From an uncultured Clostridia bacterium (GTDB lineage: Bacteria > Bacillota > Clostridia > TANB77 > CAG-508), in contig CAQDYY010000001.1 of assembly GCA_948777935.1 (NCBI GenBank), positions 124,001 to 188,000 on the forward strand: a stretch of DNA of 64,000 nt. The letters are read 5' to 3'. The translations under genes and the position numbers were made by a program. Below the pieces are notes generated by a model. The model saw only the letters and a program-made list of their open reading frames with translations. It was not told the DNA's origin and made no database searches. Numbering within the stretch: position 1 is the stretch's first letter; every line of letters starts with the position of its first letter. This document shows, in pieces, positions 45,337 through 54,451 of this stretch.

Positions 45337-45609
45337 ATGAAAATAAAGAAATTAGGAAAAAAGTTATGTATTCTTGCTATTATATTATATGCATCTATTA
45401 CTATTATAAATCAACAAAAATCATTAAATGCATACAATAATGAACAAATTGCTTTGAAGGAAAAAATAGAAAAGCAAGAGGAATACAAAAAAAACTTGTT
45501 AGAAACAAAAGAAAATATCAGTTCACCAGAATATATTGAACAACTAGCACGAGAAAAATTAGATATGTATTTGCCAAACGAAAGGGTATATATAGATGTA
45601 AGCAAATAA
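45337..45609 (+). CDS. Septum formation initiator DivIC/FtsB-like
   Basis: This 90-residue protein has a short N-terminal basic region, a membrane helix (LCILAIILYASITII), a coiled coil (EQIALKEKIEKQEEYKKNLLE) and the C-terminal YIEQLAREKLDMYLPNE typical of DivIC/FtsB. It forms part of the divisome. The ATG at 45337 has GGAGAG upstream. It is third in the yabP-yabQ-divIC group. Confidence 0.87.
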   Translation: MKIKKLGKKLCILAIILYASITIINQQKSLNAYNNEQIALKEKIEKQEEYKKNLLETKENISSPEYIEQLAREKLDMYLPNERVYIDVSK

Positions 45610-45790
45610 TACATAGACGTGCCAATTTTGTGCATTATTTGCTTATAATATTTTTGTTTTATCATTATATCATTTATAATTAATTCCTATTATTTCCAAA
45701 TATTAGAAAATAAAATATAAATTTTACTAGTGTTATTGCGAATAATGTGATACAATATATTTGCTAATAGATCGAAAGGAGAAAAAATAT

Positions 45791-47122
45791 ATGAACTATG
45801 AAGACATGTCACTTACAGAATTAAAAGAAGTTGCAAAAGAAAAGGAAATTAAAAACATTTCTAAATTAAAAAAAGAAGAACTAATACAAGTACTCAAAGA
45901 AAGACAAACACAAACAGAAGCTACTAAAACAGAAAGCATTCAAAAAGAAGGAGTAACACCTCAATATAAGCCACAAGGAGAATATAAAGTTACAAGTGAA
46001 GAAGACAAAATTGCAGAAGGTATATTAGAAGTTTTACCAGATGGATATGGTTTTTTAAGAGGAGATAACTACTTATCTACACCAAATGATATCTATATAT
46101 CACCAGTTCAAATTAGAAGGTTTAAATTAAATACTGGTGATAGAATAAAAGGTATATCACGTCAACCTAAAGAAGGAGAAAAATTTCCAGCTCTTATTTT
46201 TGTTGGAGAAGTAAATGGAGAAGCACCTGAAAAAGCATATAGAAGGAAAAACTTTGATGACTTAATTCCAATTTATCCACAAGAAAGAATACGATTAGAA
46301 ACTACTTCAAATGAGTATGCAATGCGCCTTATTGATTTAATATCTCCAATAGGAAAAGGGCAAAGGGGAATGATTGTAGCACCACCTAAAGTAGGTAAAA
46401 CTACATTATTAAAAAAGATAGCAAATAGTATTAGTACAAATAATCCAGAAGTAGAGTTAATTGTTTTATTAATTGATGAAAGACCAGAAGAAGTTACAGA
46501 TATGAAACGTTCAATTAAAGGAGAAGTTATATATTCTACTTTTGATGAATTACCAGAGCATCATGTAAAAGTTGCAGAAATGGTATTAGAACGTGCAAAA
46601 AGGCTAATAGAACAAAATAAAGATGTCGTTATATTATTAGATAGTATTACAAGACTTGCAAGAGCATATAACTTAGTAATTCCATCTTCAGGAAGAACAT
46701 TATCTGGTGGTTTTGACCCAAGTGCATTACACAAACCAAAAAAATTCTTTGGAGCAGCAAGAAATATAGAAAATGGTGGAAGTTTAACTATTTTAGCATC
46801 TGCACTAATAGAAACTGGAAGTAGAATGGATGAAGTTATCTTTGAAGAATTCAAAGGAACAGGCAATATGGAAGTGCATTTAGACCGTTCATTATCAGAA
46901 AAACGAATATTTCCTGCAATTGATATTAATAAATCTGGTACAAGACGTGAAGATTTACTTCTTAATCCAAAAGAACAAGAAACAGTATATGCATTACGAA
47001 AAGCATTATCATCAATGCCAGCATCTGAAGTTACAGAACAATTATTAAGCCAATTAGTAGCAACAAAAACAAACGCAGATTTCTTAATAAGAATGGAAAT
47101 ATTCTTAAAACAGTTTAAATAG
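45791..47122 (+). CDS. rho: Transcription termination factor Rho
   Basis: This 443-residue hexameric RNA helicase has an N-terminal Rho_N helical domain (LTELKEVAKEKEIKNISKLK), a cold-shock-like RNA-binding domain (VLPDGYGFLRGDNYLSTPND), Walker A APPKVGKTTLLKKIA and VILLDSITRLARAYN. The ATG at 45791 has AAAGGAG upstream. No CGG codon occurs in the whole gene. It is the last core gene before the element. Confidence 0.95.
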   Translation: MNYEDMSLTELKEVAKEKEIKNISKLKKEELIQVLKERQTQTEATKTESIQKEGVTPQYKPQGEYKVTSEEDKIAEGILEVLPDGYGFLRGDNYLSTPNDIYISPVQIRRFKLNTGDRIKGISRQPKEGEKFPALIFVGEVNGEAPEKAYRRKNFDDLIPIYPQERIRLETTSNEYAMRLIDLISPIGKGQRGMIVAPPKVGKTTLLKKIANSISTNNPEVELIVLLIDERPEEVTDMKRSIKGEVIYSTFDELPEHHVKVAEMVLERAKRLIEQNKDVVILLDSITRLARAYNLVIPSSGRTLSGGFDPSALHKPKKFFGAARNIENGGSLTILASALIETGSRMDEVIFEEFKGTGNMEVHLDRSLSEKRIFPAIDINKSGTRREDLLLNPKEQETVYALRKALSSMPASEVTEQLLSQLVATKTNADFLIRMEIFLKQFK

Positions 47123-48083
47123 AATAAAGTAATATATATTTATAAATGATAAGCAGAGAGAAGAGCAAAAACAATATTTCTGCTTGTTATTTATAAATAT
47201 AGTACTTTGCACAAAATGAAACTTTTGTGCAAATAGGAGTAGGGCTAAAATATTTGGACTGCCTATAACGGTGTCCACTACCACTATTGCTAAACCTATC
47301 CGTTTGGTATTAGCTTTATTATTTAATAACTTATATTACTTCTTTAATAAATTGCTTTAAATCTAATCCTGATGCTTTAATTTTTTTATTCTTATAATCT
47401 TTCATTATATTATTATAAATTTTTCTATATAATTTTAAATTTTTATCAAAATTTCGTAAATCCTTCAAATCGCTTATTTTGCCTTATTTTACAGACAACA
47501 AACTATATGTCTATTTTTTAAAAATGGCTTAAAATCGATTCTCGTGCGTCGCATTTTTGGCACTTTTTAGAGTTTTTTTGAATGTCTATCAAAATCAACA
47601 TTTTCACAGGTCTTTAGTAATATTATATGTAATTGTCATTTTCAGCAGCAAATTATAAACGATTAACTTGTTGACTTTAATATTAAAATGTCTTAAAAAG
47701 GATTTTAATGCGTCTAATAATTAAAATATTTTATATAGTTAGTATAATGGAATTTTAAATTAGTAATTTATAAATTATAAACAAAATTTATTTATAAAAT
47801 ATTAATTATGAATGTTTGAAAATTTTGTTCGTAAATTGAAATTTTTATAAATTTTAAACTTTGCACAAAATTTAAAAATTTTAATTTAATAAATTTTTTA
47901 TACTAATTTTATATTTTAATTTTTATGATTTTGTTTTGTAGAAATTATTATATAGATTTTTTGTAGAATTCATAAGATTAGTTTTGAAATTCATTTTATT
48001 ACTTTATCACTTATTTAAAGTTTCTAATTTTTCAAAACTGCCCCTCTCTCCTACTCTGCCATTCTTTCTAAATGAATTGAATA
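47123..48083. other. 961-base AT-rich intergenic region at the element edge
   Basis: No ORF is supported. It starts with a long imperfect palindrome (47132-47203, arms of about 25 bases with TATTTATAAATGATAAGCAG). The hairpin TTTGCACAAAA / TTTTGTGCAAA follows, then a GC-richer stretch at about 47245-47325 and very AT-rich sequence. Two segments (about 47520-47556 and 47684-47720) look like diverged copies of one another (AATGGCTTAAAATCGATT and AATGTCTTAAAAAGGATT). It may contain the integration junction. Confidence 0.5.
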
Positions 48084-48413
48084 TTATCCAGCATTTAATT
48101 GAATATGTAATCCCTTATTTTTCATACCTTCCTTCAATATTAATTTACCTATTTCTGGTATATTATCAATATTATTACTCTTACTTGCGACTTGTTCAGC
48201 TTGTGTTGCTAATACTTGTTCATAAGTATATTTTAATAAAGCTGTTTTTTCCTGGCATAAGTCATTAGAAGAGTCATTACTATTCAACATATAATCCAAA
48301 TTATAGGCATATAACTCTAAAGCTCTTAAAATTATTTCGACCTGTCCATCCAATAGATTCAATTCTACAGAATGAATATTATTAGTATCGAATTTCACTT
48401 CTAAATCTTTCAT
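48084..48413 (-). CDS. Hypothetical protein at the element end
   Basis: This 109-residue acidic soluble protein has no family I recognise. It is helical, with an EQVLATQAEQVASKSNN stretch. GAGGAACTC-type sequence precedes the ATG. It lies just downstream of the recombinase pair on the same strand, probably co-transcribed. Confidence 0.6.
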   Translation of the reverse strand: MKDLEVKFDTNNIHSVELNLLDGQVEIILRALELYAYNLDYMLNSNDSSNDLCQEKTALLKYTYEQVLATQAEQVASKSNNIDNIPEIGKLILKEGMKNKGLHIQLNAG

Positions 48414-48437
48414 GAGTTCCTCCTTATTATATTATAT

Positions 48438-49424
48438 TTAAGCACAATAAGCAAGAGCATCTGCCATTTTAAATTGTGCTAATGGATGATTAAGCATAAC
48501 ATCTTTAACTTCTTGATCGTTTAAATGAGTATAAATTTCAGTTGTATCAATTTGGACATGCCCTAATAATTCTTGAATTGTTTTAATATTTACTCCTGCT
48601 CTATATAGAAGAGTTGCACAGGTATGCCTTAATGTATGGACAGTATATATTTCTTCATCAAGATTTGCTTTTCTATATGCTCGTTTTACAATTTTATTTA
48701 TTGTGAATTGACTCATTCTGTATCCATAGCAAGTAAGGAACAGAGCATTGTCATGTTTCTTATCGTCATTATGAAAATTATCTCTTATTTCTAAGTATTT
48801 AATAAGAGCTTCTTTTGTTTTCTCATTCAAGTAATTTGTTCTTTCTTTGTTACCTTTACCAATTATAGTGAATTTATCATCTTTTAAATCTATATCATCA
48901 ATGTTTAAATTTTTGATTTCAGAGAGTCGTAAACCACAATTTAAGAATATATGTAGCATTGCATTATCTCTAATTTCTACCTCATCTGTACTATTTTCAT
49001 AAATTTTAAGAAGTCTTTTACCTTCATCTAATGATAAATAATTTGGTAATTTTTTATCAAGTTTTCTTTCACTATTAATTTTTTTAAATGGCTCTTTAAA
49101 AATGGTATGTTTTATTCTAAAAAGATAATCAAAAAATGTTCTTAAATGTTCTATTTTTATAACTCTTGAATTGTTTTGATAATGTGATTCTGCTAAAAAG
49201 AATATAAAACTATAAATATCACTATTATTCAAGCTTCTAATTTCATTTAAGCTCATATCATTTATAGAATTATACTTATTTTTAAATTTATGCACATTAA
49301 TAAATTCTAAAAACTGTTCTATTGTAACAGTCATATTTTTTATATATGTTTGTGATAGATTTCTAATTGCAAGTAAGTAATTAGCAAAATCTTCAACGAA
49401 TTTAGGTTTTTGTATTTCACTCAT
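48438..49424 (-). CDS. Tyrosine recombinase 2 of the element
   Basis: This 328-residue phage-integrase-fold protein has an N-terminal SAM-like domain and a catalytic domain with LNCGLRLSEIKNL (Arg), HTLRHTCATLLYRAG (His-x-x-Arg) and LGHVQIDTTEIYTHL (Tyr). It is separated by six bases from a second recombinase upstream. Paired XerC-like recombinases at one end are typical of integrative elements. Confidence 0.85.
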   Translation of the reverse strand: MSEIQKPKFVEDFANYLLAIRNLSQTYIKNMTVTIEQFLEFINVHKFKNKYNSINDMSLNEIRSLNNSDIYSFIFFLAESHYQNNSRVIKIEHLRTFFDYLFRIKHTIFKEPFKKINSERKLDKKLPNYLSLDEGKRLLKIYENSTDEVEIRDNAMLHIFLNCGLRLSEIKNLNIDDIDLKDDKFTIIGKGNKERTNYLNEKTKEALIKYLEIRDNFHNDDKKHDNALFLTCYGYRMSQFTINKIVKRAYRKANLDEEIYTVHTLRHTCATLLYRAGVNIKTIQELLGHVQIDTTEIYTHLNDQEVKDVMLNHPLAQFKMADALAYCA

Positions 49425-49430
49425 ATTATA

Positions 49431-50453
49431 TTATTCCTTCCTATCTAAAATATTAAAATTTAGCATAAGCTCTCTTAATTTTTTATCTGAAACATGTGTA
49501 TAGACTTGTGTTGCTGCTAAAGATTCATGACCAAGAATTCTTTTTAATACAAATATATCTGCATCAGCTTCATTATAAAGAAGTGTTGCACTAGAATGTC
49601 TTAATGTATGTGTATGGTATTTTTCACTTTCTTTTCCTTCAGCATCTAGTAATTCTATTAGTTTTAATTTTATAATGTTTTGAACGGATCTTTTAGAAAT
49701 TCTTTTTTCTCTTGAACTAAGAAATAAAGCATTATAATCTTTATTACTTTTATCTAGTTTTGGACGAACTTCCAAATAAGCATTTATAGCTTCACAAACA
49801 GCACTATTAAGATATATAATTCTTTGTTTATTTCCTTTTCCAGTAACTTTTAATGATTGTTCGCTGTTATCTATTTTTAAGTCTGTTAAATTAATTCCTA
49901 CTAATTCAGAAAGTCGTAGACTACAATTTAAAAATACACATATTATTGCATAATTTCTTATTTTATATCTACAATCAGAATTTATAACATTTGCAAGTAA
50001 TTGTTTGCTTTCTTTTAAATCCAGATGTTTAGGTTGTCTTTCTTCAACTGTAGCAGAATCCATCCATTGGGTTGGATTCACTTTAATTAGATTATTTGTT
50101 TCTAAATATTCATATAATCTTTTCATTGATGCTAATTTTCTATTTCTCGTTTTGTTAATATTTTCTAAAGTACTATCTAAAAAAAACAAATAATTTTGTA
50201 AATCAATCTGACTCATTTTTTCTAAATCTTCTATTGTTACATCAGTTATTTCTATATCTTTAAATTCTTCTTTACTTATAGTAGTTAGTCTAGTTTTATC
50301 ATATAAATATAGTTTAATATATCTAAATAAAGTTCTTAAATCGAAAAAAGTTTCATCTATGCTTGTTTGTGCACTGAAATCTATATATCTTTTGTATTTT
50401 AGATAATTATTAAGAAATTCTGGGCTTTGTTTTTGATATTCCAAAAAAGACAT
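49431..50453 (-). CDS. Tyrosine recombinase 1 of the element
   Basis: This 340-residue protein has the full catalytic set: LNCSLRLSELVGI, HTHTLRHSSATLLY and LGHESLAATQVYTHV. It is paralogous to the following gene and probably acts with it as a heteromeric integrase/excisionase system. A minus-strand hairpin (50530-50562) separates it from the upstream small genes. Confidence 0.86.
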   Translation of the reverse strand: MSFLEYQKQSPEFLNNYLKYKRYIDFSAQTSIDETFFDLRTLFRYIKLYLYDKTRLTTISKEEFKDIEITDVTIEDLEKMSQIDLQNYLFFLDSTLENINKTRNRKLASMKRLYEYLETNNLIKVNPTQWMDSATVEERQPKHLDLKESKQLLANVINSDCRYKIRNYAIICVFLNCSLRLSELVGINLTDLKIDNSEQSLKVTGKGNKQRIIYLNSAVCEAINAYLEVRPKLDKSNKDYNALFLSSREKRISKRSVQNIIKLKLIELLDAEGKESEKYHTHTLRHSSATLLYNEADADIFVLKRILGHESLAATQVYTHVSDKKLRELMLNFNILDRKE

Positions 50454-50529
50454 ACTTTTATAACTCCTCTCGTGGATTTTTCTTGTAATAAATTTAGCAT
50501 ATCTTCATTTGTAAAAACAAAGGTGCAAA

Positions 50530-50562
50530 TCCATTATTTTTTTGGATTTGCACACTTGACAA
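50530..50562 (-). terminator. Terminator upstream of the recombinase pair
   Basis: The perfect stem GTGCAAATCCA / TGGATTTGCAC is followed on the minus strand by CTTTGTTTTT. Confidence 0.75.
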
Positions 50563-50725
50563 ATATTTTATTATTTGTTGTTTTTAGATAATAGTCAAAT
50601 TTCTCATAATACATAATCATACATAACAATATCATAAAAATTATAAATATATATAATCATTGAAATAATATCTAACATATTTTTTCATTTAAAATGAAGG
50701 AAAATTTTTGCAAAAAATTTCTTAA

Positions 50726-50953
50726 TTATTTTACTTTCATATCTACAGTTATTATTAATTTTTCTTTTTTGGCTATAATTTTTTTCATATGTTTTATTAA
50801 TTGATTTTGATCTTCATAAACATCAAACATTGTCCTAATTTCTTCTATAAAATCATCAATTGTTCTTTCCTTATTAGCACTATGATAAATGCTATTAATT
50901 GCCAATATTGCATATGCTATGCTATTTTCTCTATCTATAAAAATTCTTTCCAT
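50726..50953 (-). CDS. Small hypothetical protein
   Basis: I recognise no family for this 75-residue soluble protein. It is acidic in the middle and ends basic. It overlaps the end of the small membrane protein gene by 23 bases. GGAGG lies about 12 bases before the ATG. Confidence 0.55.
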   Translation of the reverse strand: MERIFIDRENSIAYAILAINSIYHSANKERTIDDFIEEIRTMFDVYEDQNQLIKHMKKIIAKKEKLIITVDMKVK

Positions 50954-51116
50954 TTATTTTTTTATCCTCCAATCTCTTTTTATAACTTTCTATGTATTTT
51001 AGTTGTTCTTCATTTTCTAACTTTTTTTCATATTCGGATTTATTTGAATTGCCTCCAACAATTACTAGATACATAAATAAGCTAATTAAAAATAATATCA
51101 AAAATATAATAATCAT
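50931..51116 (-). CDS. Small single-helix membrane protein
   Basis: This 61-residue protein has an N-terminal membrane helix (MIIIFLILFLISLFMYLVIV) and a charged Lys/Glu tail. I chose the inner ATG at 51116 because GGAGG lies exactly five bases before it; the ATG at 51128 would include that ribosome site in the coding sequence. Function unknown. Confidence 0.6.
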   Translation of the reverse strand: MIIIFLILFLISLFMYLVIVGGNSNKSEYEKKLENEEQLKYIESYKKRLEDKKINGKNFYR

Positions 51117-51128
51117 TTTTTCCTCCAT

Positions 51129-51472
51129 TCTATGTGTATTTAATTCATTAAAAAATGATTAGCTAAATCATTCACAGGATTTTCACCTACCTGGTATTCC
51201 AGATTTACCCTCAATGCTTGCGACGCTTTTAACGCTCGAACTATGACTAGGCAAGAGTATCATTATAAATATTATCTTCATCGCCTTATAAGTCGCTAAC
51301 TTATATTTTAGTATAAAGTTCTGATTCTCTATTTAAACTAGCTTAGATAATAGATGTTTTTTAATGAATGTTATTCAATTTTCAATGTTCTTTTATTTTT
51401 CAAAATACAAATAAGTGAAAGAGTTTCTTACCCCTTCACTTATTTGCTCACAAAAGTCGATTTTGTCCTCCC
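51129..51472. other. Noncoding GC-richer region, candidate structured RNA
   Basis: No gene covers this 344-base stretch. On the minus strand about 51165-51305 contains palindromes (CGAGCGTTAAAAGCGTCG-like, CTGGAATACCAG) and is GC-richer than its surroundings. A hairpin AAATAAGTGAA / TTCACTTATTT at about 51410-51453 probably ends the sigma-like gene transcript. I do not recognise an RNA family. Confidence 0.45.
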
Positions 51473-51928
51473 CTATTTTTCAAAAAATTTTTTTATTTTT
51501 TTCAATCCTAATTGGAGGCTTTTTTCTATTTGCCTTTTTTGTACTTTTTCAAGTTTTGCAACATCCCTTATTGTGATTTCATTTACAATATGTAAATCAA
51601 TTCTTCTGTATTGTGCTTCTGTTAAATCTTTTAATGCTTGTTTCATTTTTTCCTTATCAATATTCTTTATAACAATTTCCTCAACACTTTCTGCTGGATT
51701 AAATGCTCTATTATAAACATCTTCTTCTGTTAATATTGATTGCTCTAAATGTCTACTTGTCTCATTTTTTATTTTTATGTATGATTTTTTTGAGTTCATA
51801 TAAATATCAAATATTTCTTTGTCTATTTCAATTCTGCACTCATGTTCTGCACTATCTGTAAAAGATATATAATATTTATCTTCATTTTCTATATATTCTA
51901 AAGTATAACTATCTACTTCGTATTGCAC
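51473..51928 (-). CDS. Sigma-70 region 4-like regulator
   Basis: This 151-residue protein has a C-terminal half (DLTEAQYRRIDLHIVNEITIRDVAKLEKVQKRQIEKSLQLGLKKI) matching the helix-turn-helix of sigma region 4 as found in small sigma-like proteins of conjugative elements. The N-terminal half is a beta-rich segment. It is likely a positive regulator within the element. AGGAGG lies before the ATG. Confidence 0.75.
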   Translation of the reverse strand: MQYEVDSYTLEYIENEDKYYISFTDSAEHECRIEIDKEIFDIYMNSKKSYIKIKNETSRHLEQSILTEEDVYNRAFNPAESVEEIVIKNIDKEKMKQALKDLTEAQYRRIDLHIVNEITIRDVAKLEKVQKRQIEKSLQLGLKKIKKFFEK

Positions 51929-52340
51929 TATATTTCCTCCTATTCATTTCAATTTTTTTGAAATGAACAAGGTGGTCCACGACAGTGCATAGTCAAATTT
52001 TCTAACATATAAAACTCCTAAAAGAAAATTGACTTAACAATTTCTTAAAGGAGTTCGTTTTCAGGGGATATTTTACAACTCATCAATGTCCGAAATATTT
52101 ATTGCGATTTTCCTTTGTTTACTAATAATCTTTTGATTAAGCTCCTTTTCAGACTTTGATTAAGTTGTGAAAATTATATTTTCTTTTAGTAATTTTGTGT
52201 TTGATGGGTTAAAAAGGGCTATAAAAAGGTCAAAAAAGGCTACACTTTTTATAATTTGACATAATTTTCCATTTGTATTGATTTTACATAATGTTTGTGC
52301 TATAATATCTTTGTATTTAAAACATTTGTGGAGGTTAGCA
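51929..52340. other. 412-base divergent intergenic region
   Basis: No ORF is supported. It contains a hairpin around AACTCCTAAAAGAAAATTG with AATTTCTTAAAGGAGTT, direct short repeats (GGGCTATAAAAAGGTCAAAA), and the promoter of the Spo0A-like gene. It is a plausible control region for both flanking regulators. Confidence 0.5.
52278..52306 (+). promoter_or_regulatory. Promoter of the Spo0A-like gene
   Basis: TTGATT (52278-52283), 17 bases, then TATAAT (52301-52306). Confidence 0.65.
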
Positions 52341-53060
52341 ATGCTTAAAGTTCTAATAGCTGATGAAGATCTTGAAGCAAATTCAACTTGCTGTCAGTAT
52401 CTTGCAAATGATAAAAACCTAGATGTAATAAGTGTTAACAGTGGTATTAATACATTAAATAAATATTATGAGATTCAACCTAATATTTTAGTAATAAATT
52501 CTGATTTTAAAGATAAAAAATACACTGAAATAATTAATGAACTATCAACTACATCTAAAGAAAGAAAAAATTGTAATATAATTCTTACAGTAAAAGATGA
52601 TACTGAAAAATTAGAATTAGACTTCATGGCGAAAGTATATAAGTTGTTTTATTCTCCTTTGGACTATAACAATATAAAGGAAGGAATCGAGCAATACAAT
52701 TTAGATAATATAATCTTTTATGAACCTAATGAAGATAATTTAAGAGCCTTATTTTATAAAGTAAATCTTTATAATGAGCGTTTAGGTGCTGTATATCTAA
52801 AATATGCAATTATAAGATGTTATAACAATCCTATTCTTTTAAATTCTTTAAATTCTATTTTTGATTTAGTTGCTGAAGAATTTAATATATCTTATAATTC
52901 TGTTAGACCTGCAATGAGAAATGCTCTAAAATCTGTAAATGATTATAGAAATATCATAGGAAATAAAGGCATTTTTAAACTTTTTGAAAATGAAGAATCA
53001 ATTACACCGAAAAATTTTATACGTATTATCACTACCTATTATTTGAAACAAAAAAAGTAA
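52341..53060 (+). CDS. Spo0A-like response regulator of the element
   Basis: This 239-residue protein has an N-terminal receiver-like domain (LKVLIADEDLEANSTCCQYL; a predicted phospho-acceptor region LVINSDFKDKKY) and a C-terminal domain resembling the Spo0A DNA-binding domain (IYLKYAIIRC and FNISYNSVRPAMRNALKS). It is more diverged than a core spo0A, so I regard it as an accessory paralogue. GGAGG lies before the ATG at 52341. Confidence 0.7.
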   Translation: MLKVLIADEDLEANSTCCQYLANDKNLDVISVNSGINTLNKYYEIQPNILVINSDFKDKKYTEIINELSTTSKERKNCNIILTVKDDTEKLELDFMAKVYKLFYSPLDYNNIKEGIEQYNLDNIIFYEPNEDNLRALFYKVNLYNERLGAVYLKYAIIRCYNNPILLNSLNSIFDLVAEEFNISYNSVRPAMRNALKSVNDYRNIIGNKGIFKLFENEESITPKNFIRIITTYYLKQKK

Positions 53061-53061
53061 A

Positions 53062-53105
53062 AGAAATAAGTAAAAAATCATAATTTGATTAAACTTATTT
53101 CTTTT
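53062..53105. terminator. Bidirectional terminator
   Basis: The stem AAAGAAATAAGT / ACTTATTTCTTT is followed by T6 on the plus strand. It separates the Spo0A-like gene from the convergent radical-SAM gene. Confidence 0.75.
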
Positions 53106-53112
53106 TTGTTTT

Positions 53113-54285
53113 TTATTGATATTTATATTCCTTATATGCTTTTACAATATCTTTTGCACTTCCATCATATGGTTGTATTACACAAGCATTTAATTTATTT
53201 CCTGTAATATGGATAGCTTCCATTAGTTCGTTATCTGGTATTTCTCCTATAGTATTGAAACTTGGAAAACTATCTTGTAATTTTTCTTTTGTCTTTTTTA
53301 TTAGTTCTAGTCCTGGCATATTATTATAGTTATATTTAGAAAATACAATTTCTGGCTTTAATTCTACTATTTTATTATATGCATCAATTCCATCAGATGC
53401 AGTTCCAACTACTTCTATGTATTCTAAATTACTTATTGAATTTATTATAGAATTTCTAATATTCTCATCATTATGAGCAACTACTGTTCTTATCTTTTCC
53501 ATGCTTTTATCCCCCTTATCAATAAATTCCATTAAATTTTGATATAATGCATTTCCTTTTTTTATATCTTTTCCGTTTTCTGTCTTTATAATATCTCCAT
53601 TAGCTACAATTAATATACTTTCTTCAAGTTCTTTCTCTTTTTTATAACTAATATTACTTATGTTTTCAAATTTTTTAAATACTCCTTTTTTCATATCGAA
53701 TTCATCATCTGTTATTTCAAACATTTCTCTATTTTTTTCAGCTGTTTCTCTTAATGGCATAAATTTAAAAAACTTCCATGTGTTTATTTTGTAGTTATTT
53801 AAAAAATTTCCTAAATCATCTAATTGATTTATATTTTCTTTACTAACAACTGTATTAATGTTCAATTTTAAATCTTTGTCTTTCACATAATCTAGTACTT
53901 CTTTTATGTTTTTGTAATGGTTTATTCCTCTTCCCAATTCTAAATTGGTTTGATCATCTATCGAATCAATTGATAATACTAAATAATCTAAATTATCACA
54001 TATTTCTTCTTTATGATTACTTTGTGCTAACAATAATCCATTCGTTATCAGTTTGTTTTTCACTCCATTTTCTTTTGCTAATTTCATTAAAGGAACTACA
54101 TTTGGATATAAAAGAGCCTCTCCTCCAGTCCATGTAATATCTGTTATACCTTCTTCAATTAAGTTCTTTAATATTCTTTCGTTTTTTTCATAATCTAAGT
54201 CATTGACATTTAAAAACCTATGACAGTATTTACAATTTTGATTACACTTTGCTGTAATATTCCAGCATACTTTTTTCCTTGTCAT
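53113..54285 (-). CDS. Viperin-like radical-SAM protein fused to a pseudo-receiver domain
   Basis: This is a 390-residue fusion. Residues 1-250 form a radical-SAM domain with Cys14-x3-Cys18-x2-Cys21, TGGEALL (53-59), and a block LSIDSIDDQTNLELGRG (104-120). NINTVV (142-147) and WKFFKFMPLR (170-179) follow, in the order and spacing of viperin, which makes ddhCTP-type antiviral nucleotides. Residues 262-385 resemble a response-regulator receiver (TVVAHNDENIR, VVGTASDGIDAYN, MPGLELIKK), but the phospho-acceptor Asp is replaced (FSKYN). An AAGGGGG site precedes Met262, so the receiver may also be made alone. The viperin assignment rests on motif comparison only. Confidence 0.75.
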   Translation of the reverse strand: MTRKKVCWNITAKCNQNCKYCHRFLNVNDLDYEKNERILKNLIEEGITDITWTGGEALLYPNVVPLMKLAKENGVKNKLITNGLLLAQSNHKEEICDNLDYLVLSIDSIDDQTNLELGRGINHYKNIKEVLDYVKDKDLKLNINTVVSKENINQLDDLGNFLNNYKINTWKFFKFMPLRETAEKNREMFEITDDEFDMKKGVFKKFENISNISYKKEKELEESILIVANGDIIKTENGKDIKKGNALYQNLMEFIDKGDKSMEKIRTVVAHNDENIRNSIINSISNLEYIEVVGTASDGIDAYNKIVELKPEIVFSKYNYNNMPGLELIKKTKEKLQDSFPSFNTIGEIPDNELMEAIHITGNKLNACVIQPYDGSAKDIVKAYKEYKYQ

Positions 54286-54397
54286 TTTTCATTCCTCTTT
54301 TCTGATATTTTTATACATTAAAATTATATATGCAATTAAAGTAAAAAACTATTCTTAATATTTTAATTGCTATTAAAATATTTTTAACACTCAAAAA

Positions 54398-54426
54398 AAG
54401 AATATCTCATTTTGTAAGATATTCTT
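54398..54426 (-). terminator. Terminator of the CYTH-LysR operon
   Basis: The stem AAGAATATCT / AGATATTCTT has a run of T on the minus strand. Confidence 0.85.
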
Positions 54427-54451
54427 CCTTTTCATATTTATTATTTCACTT

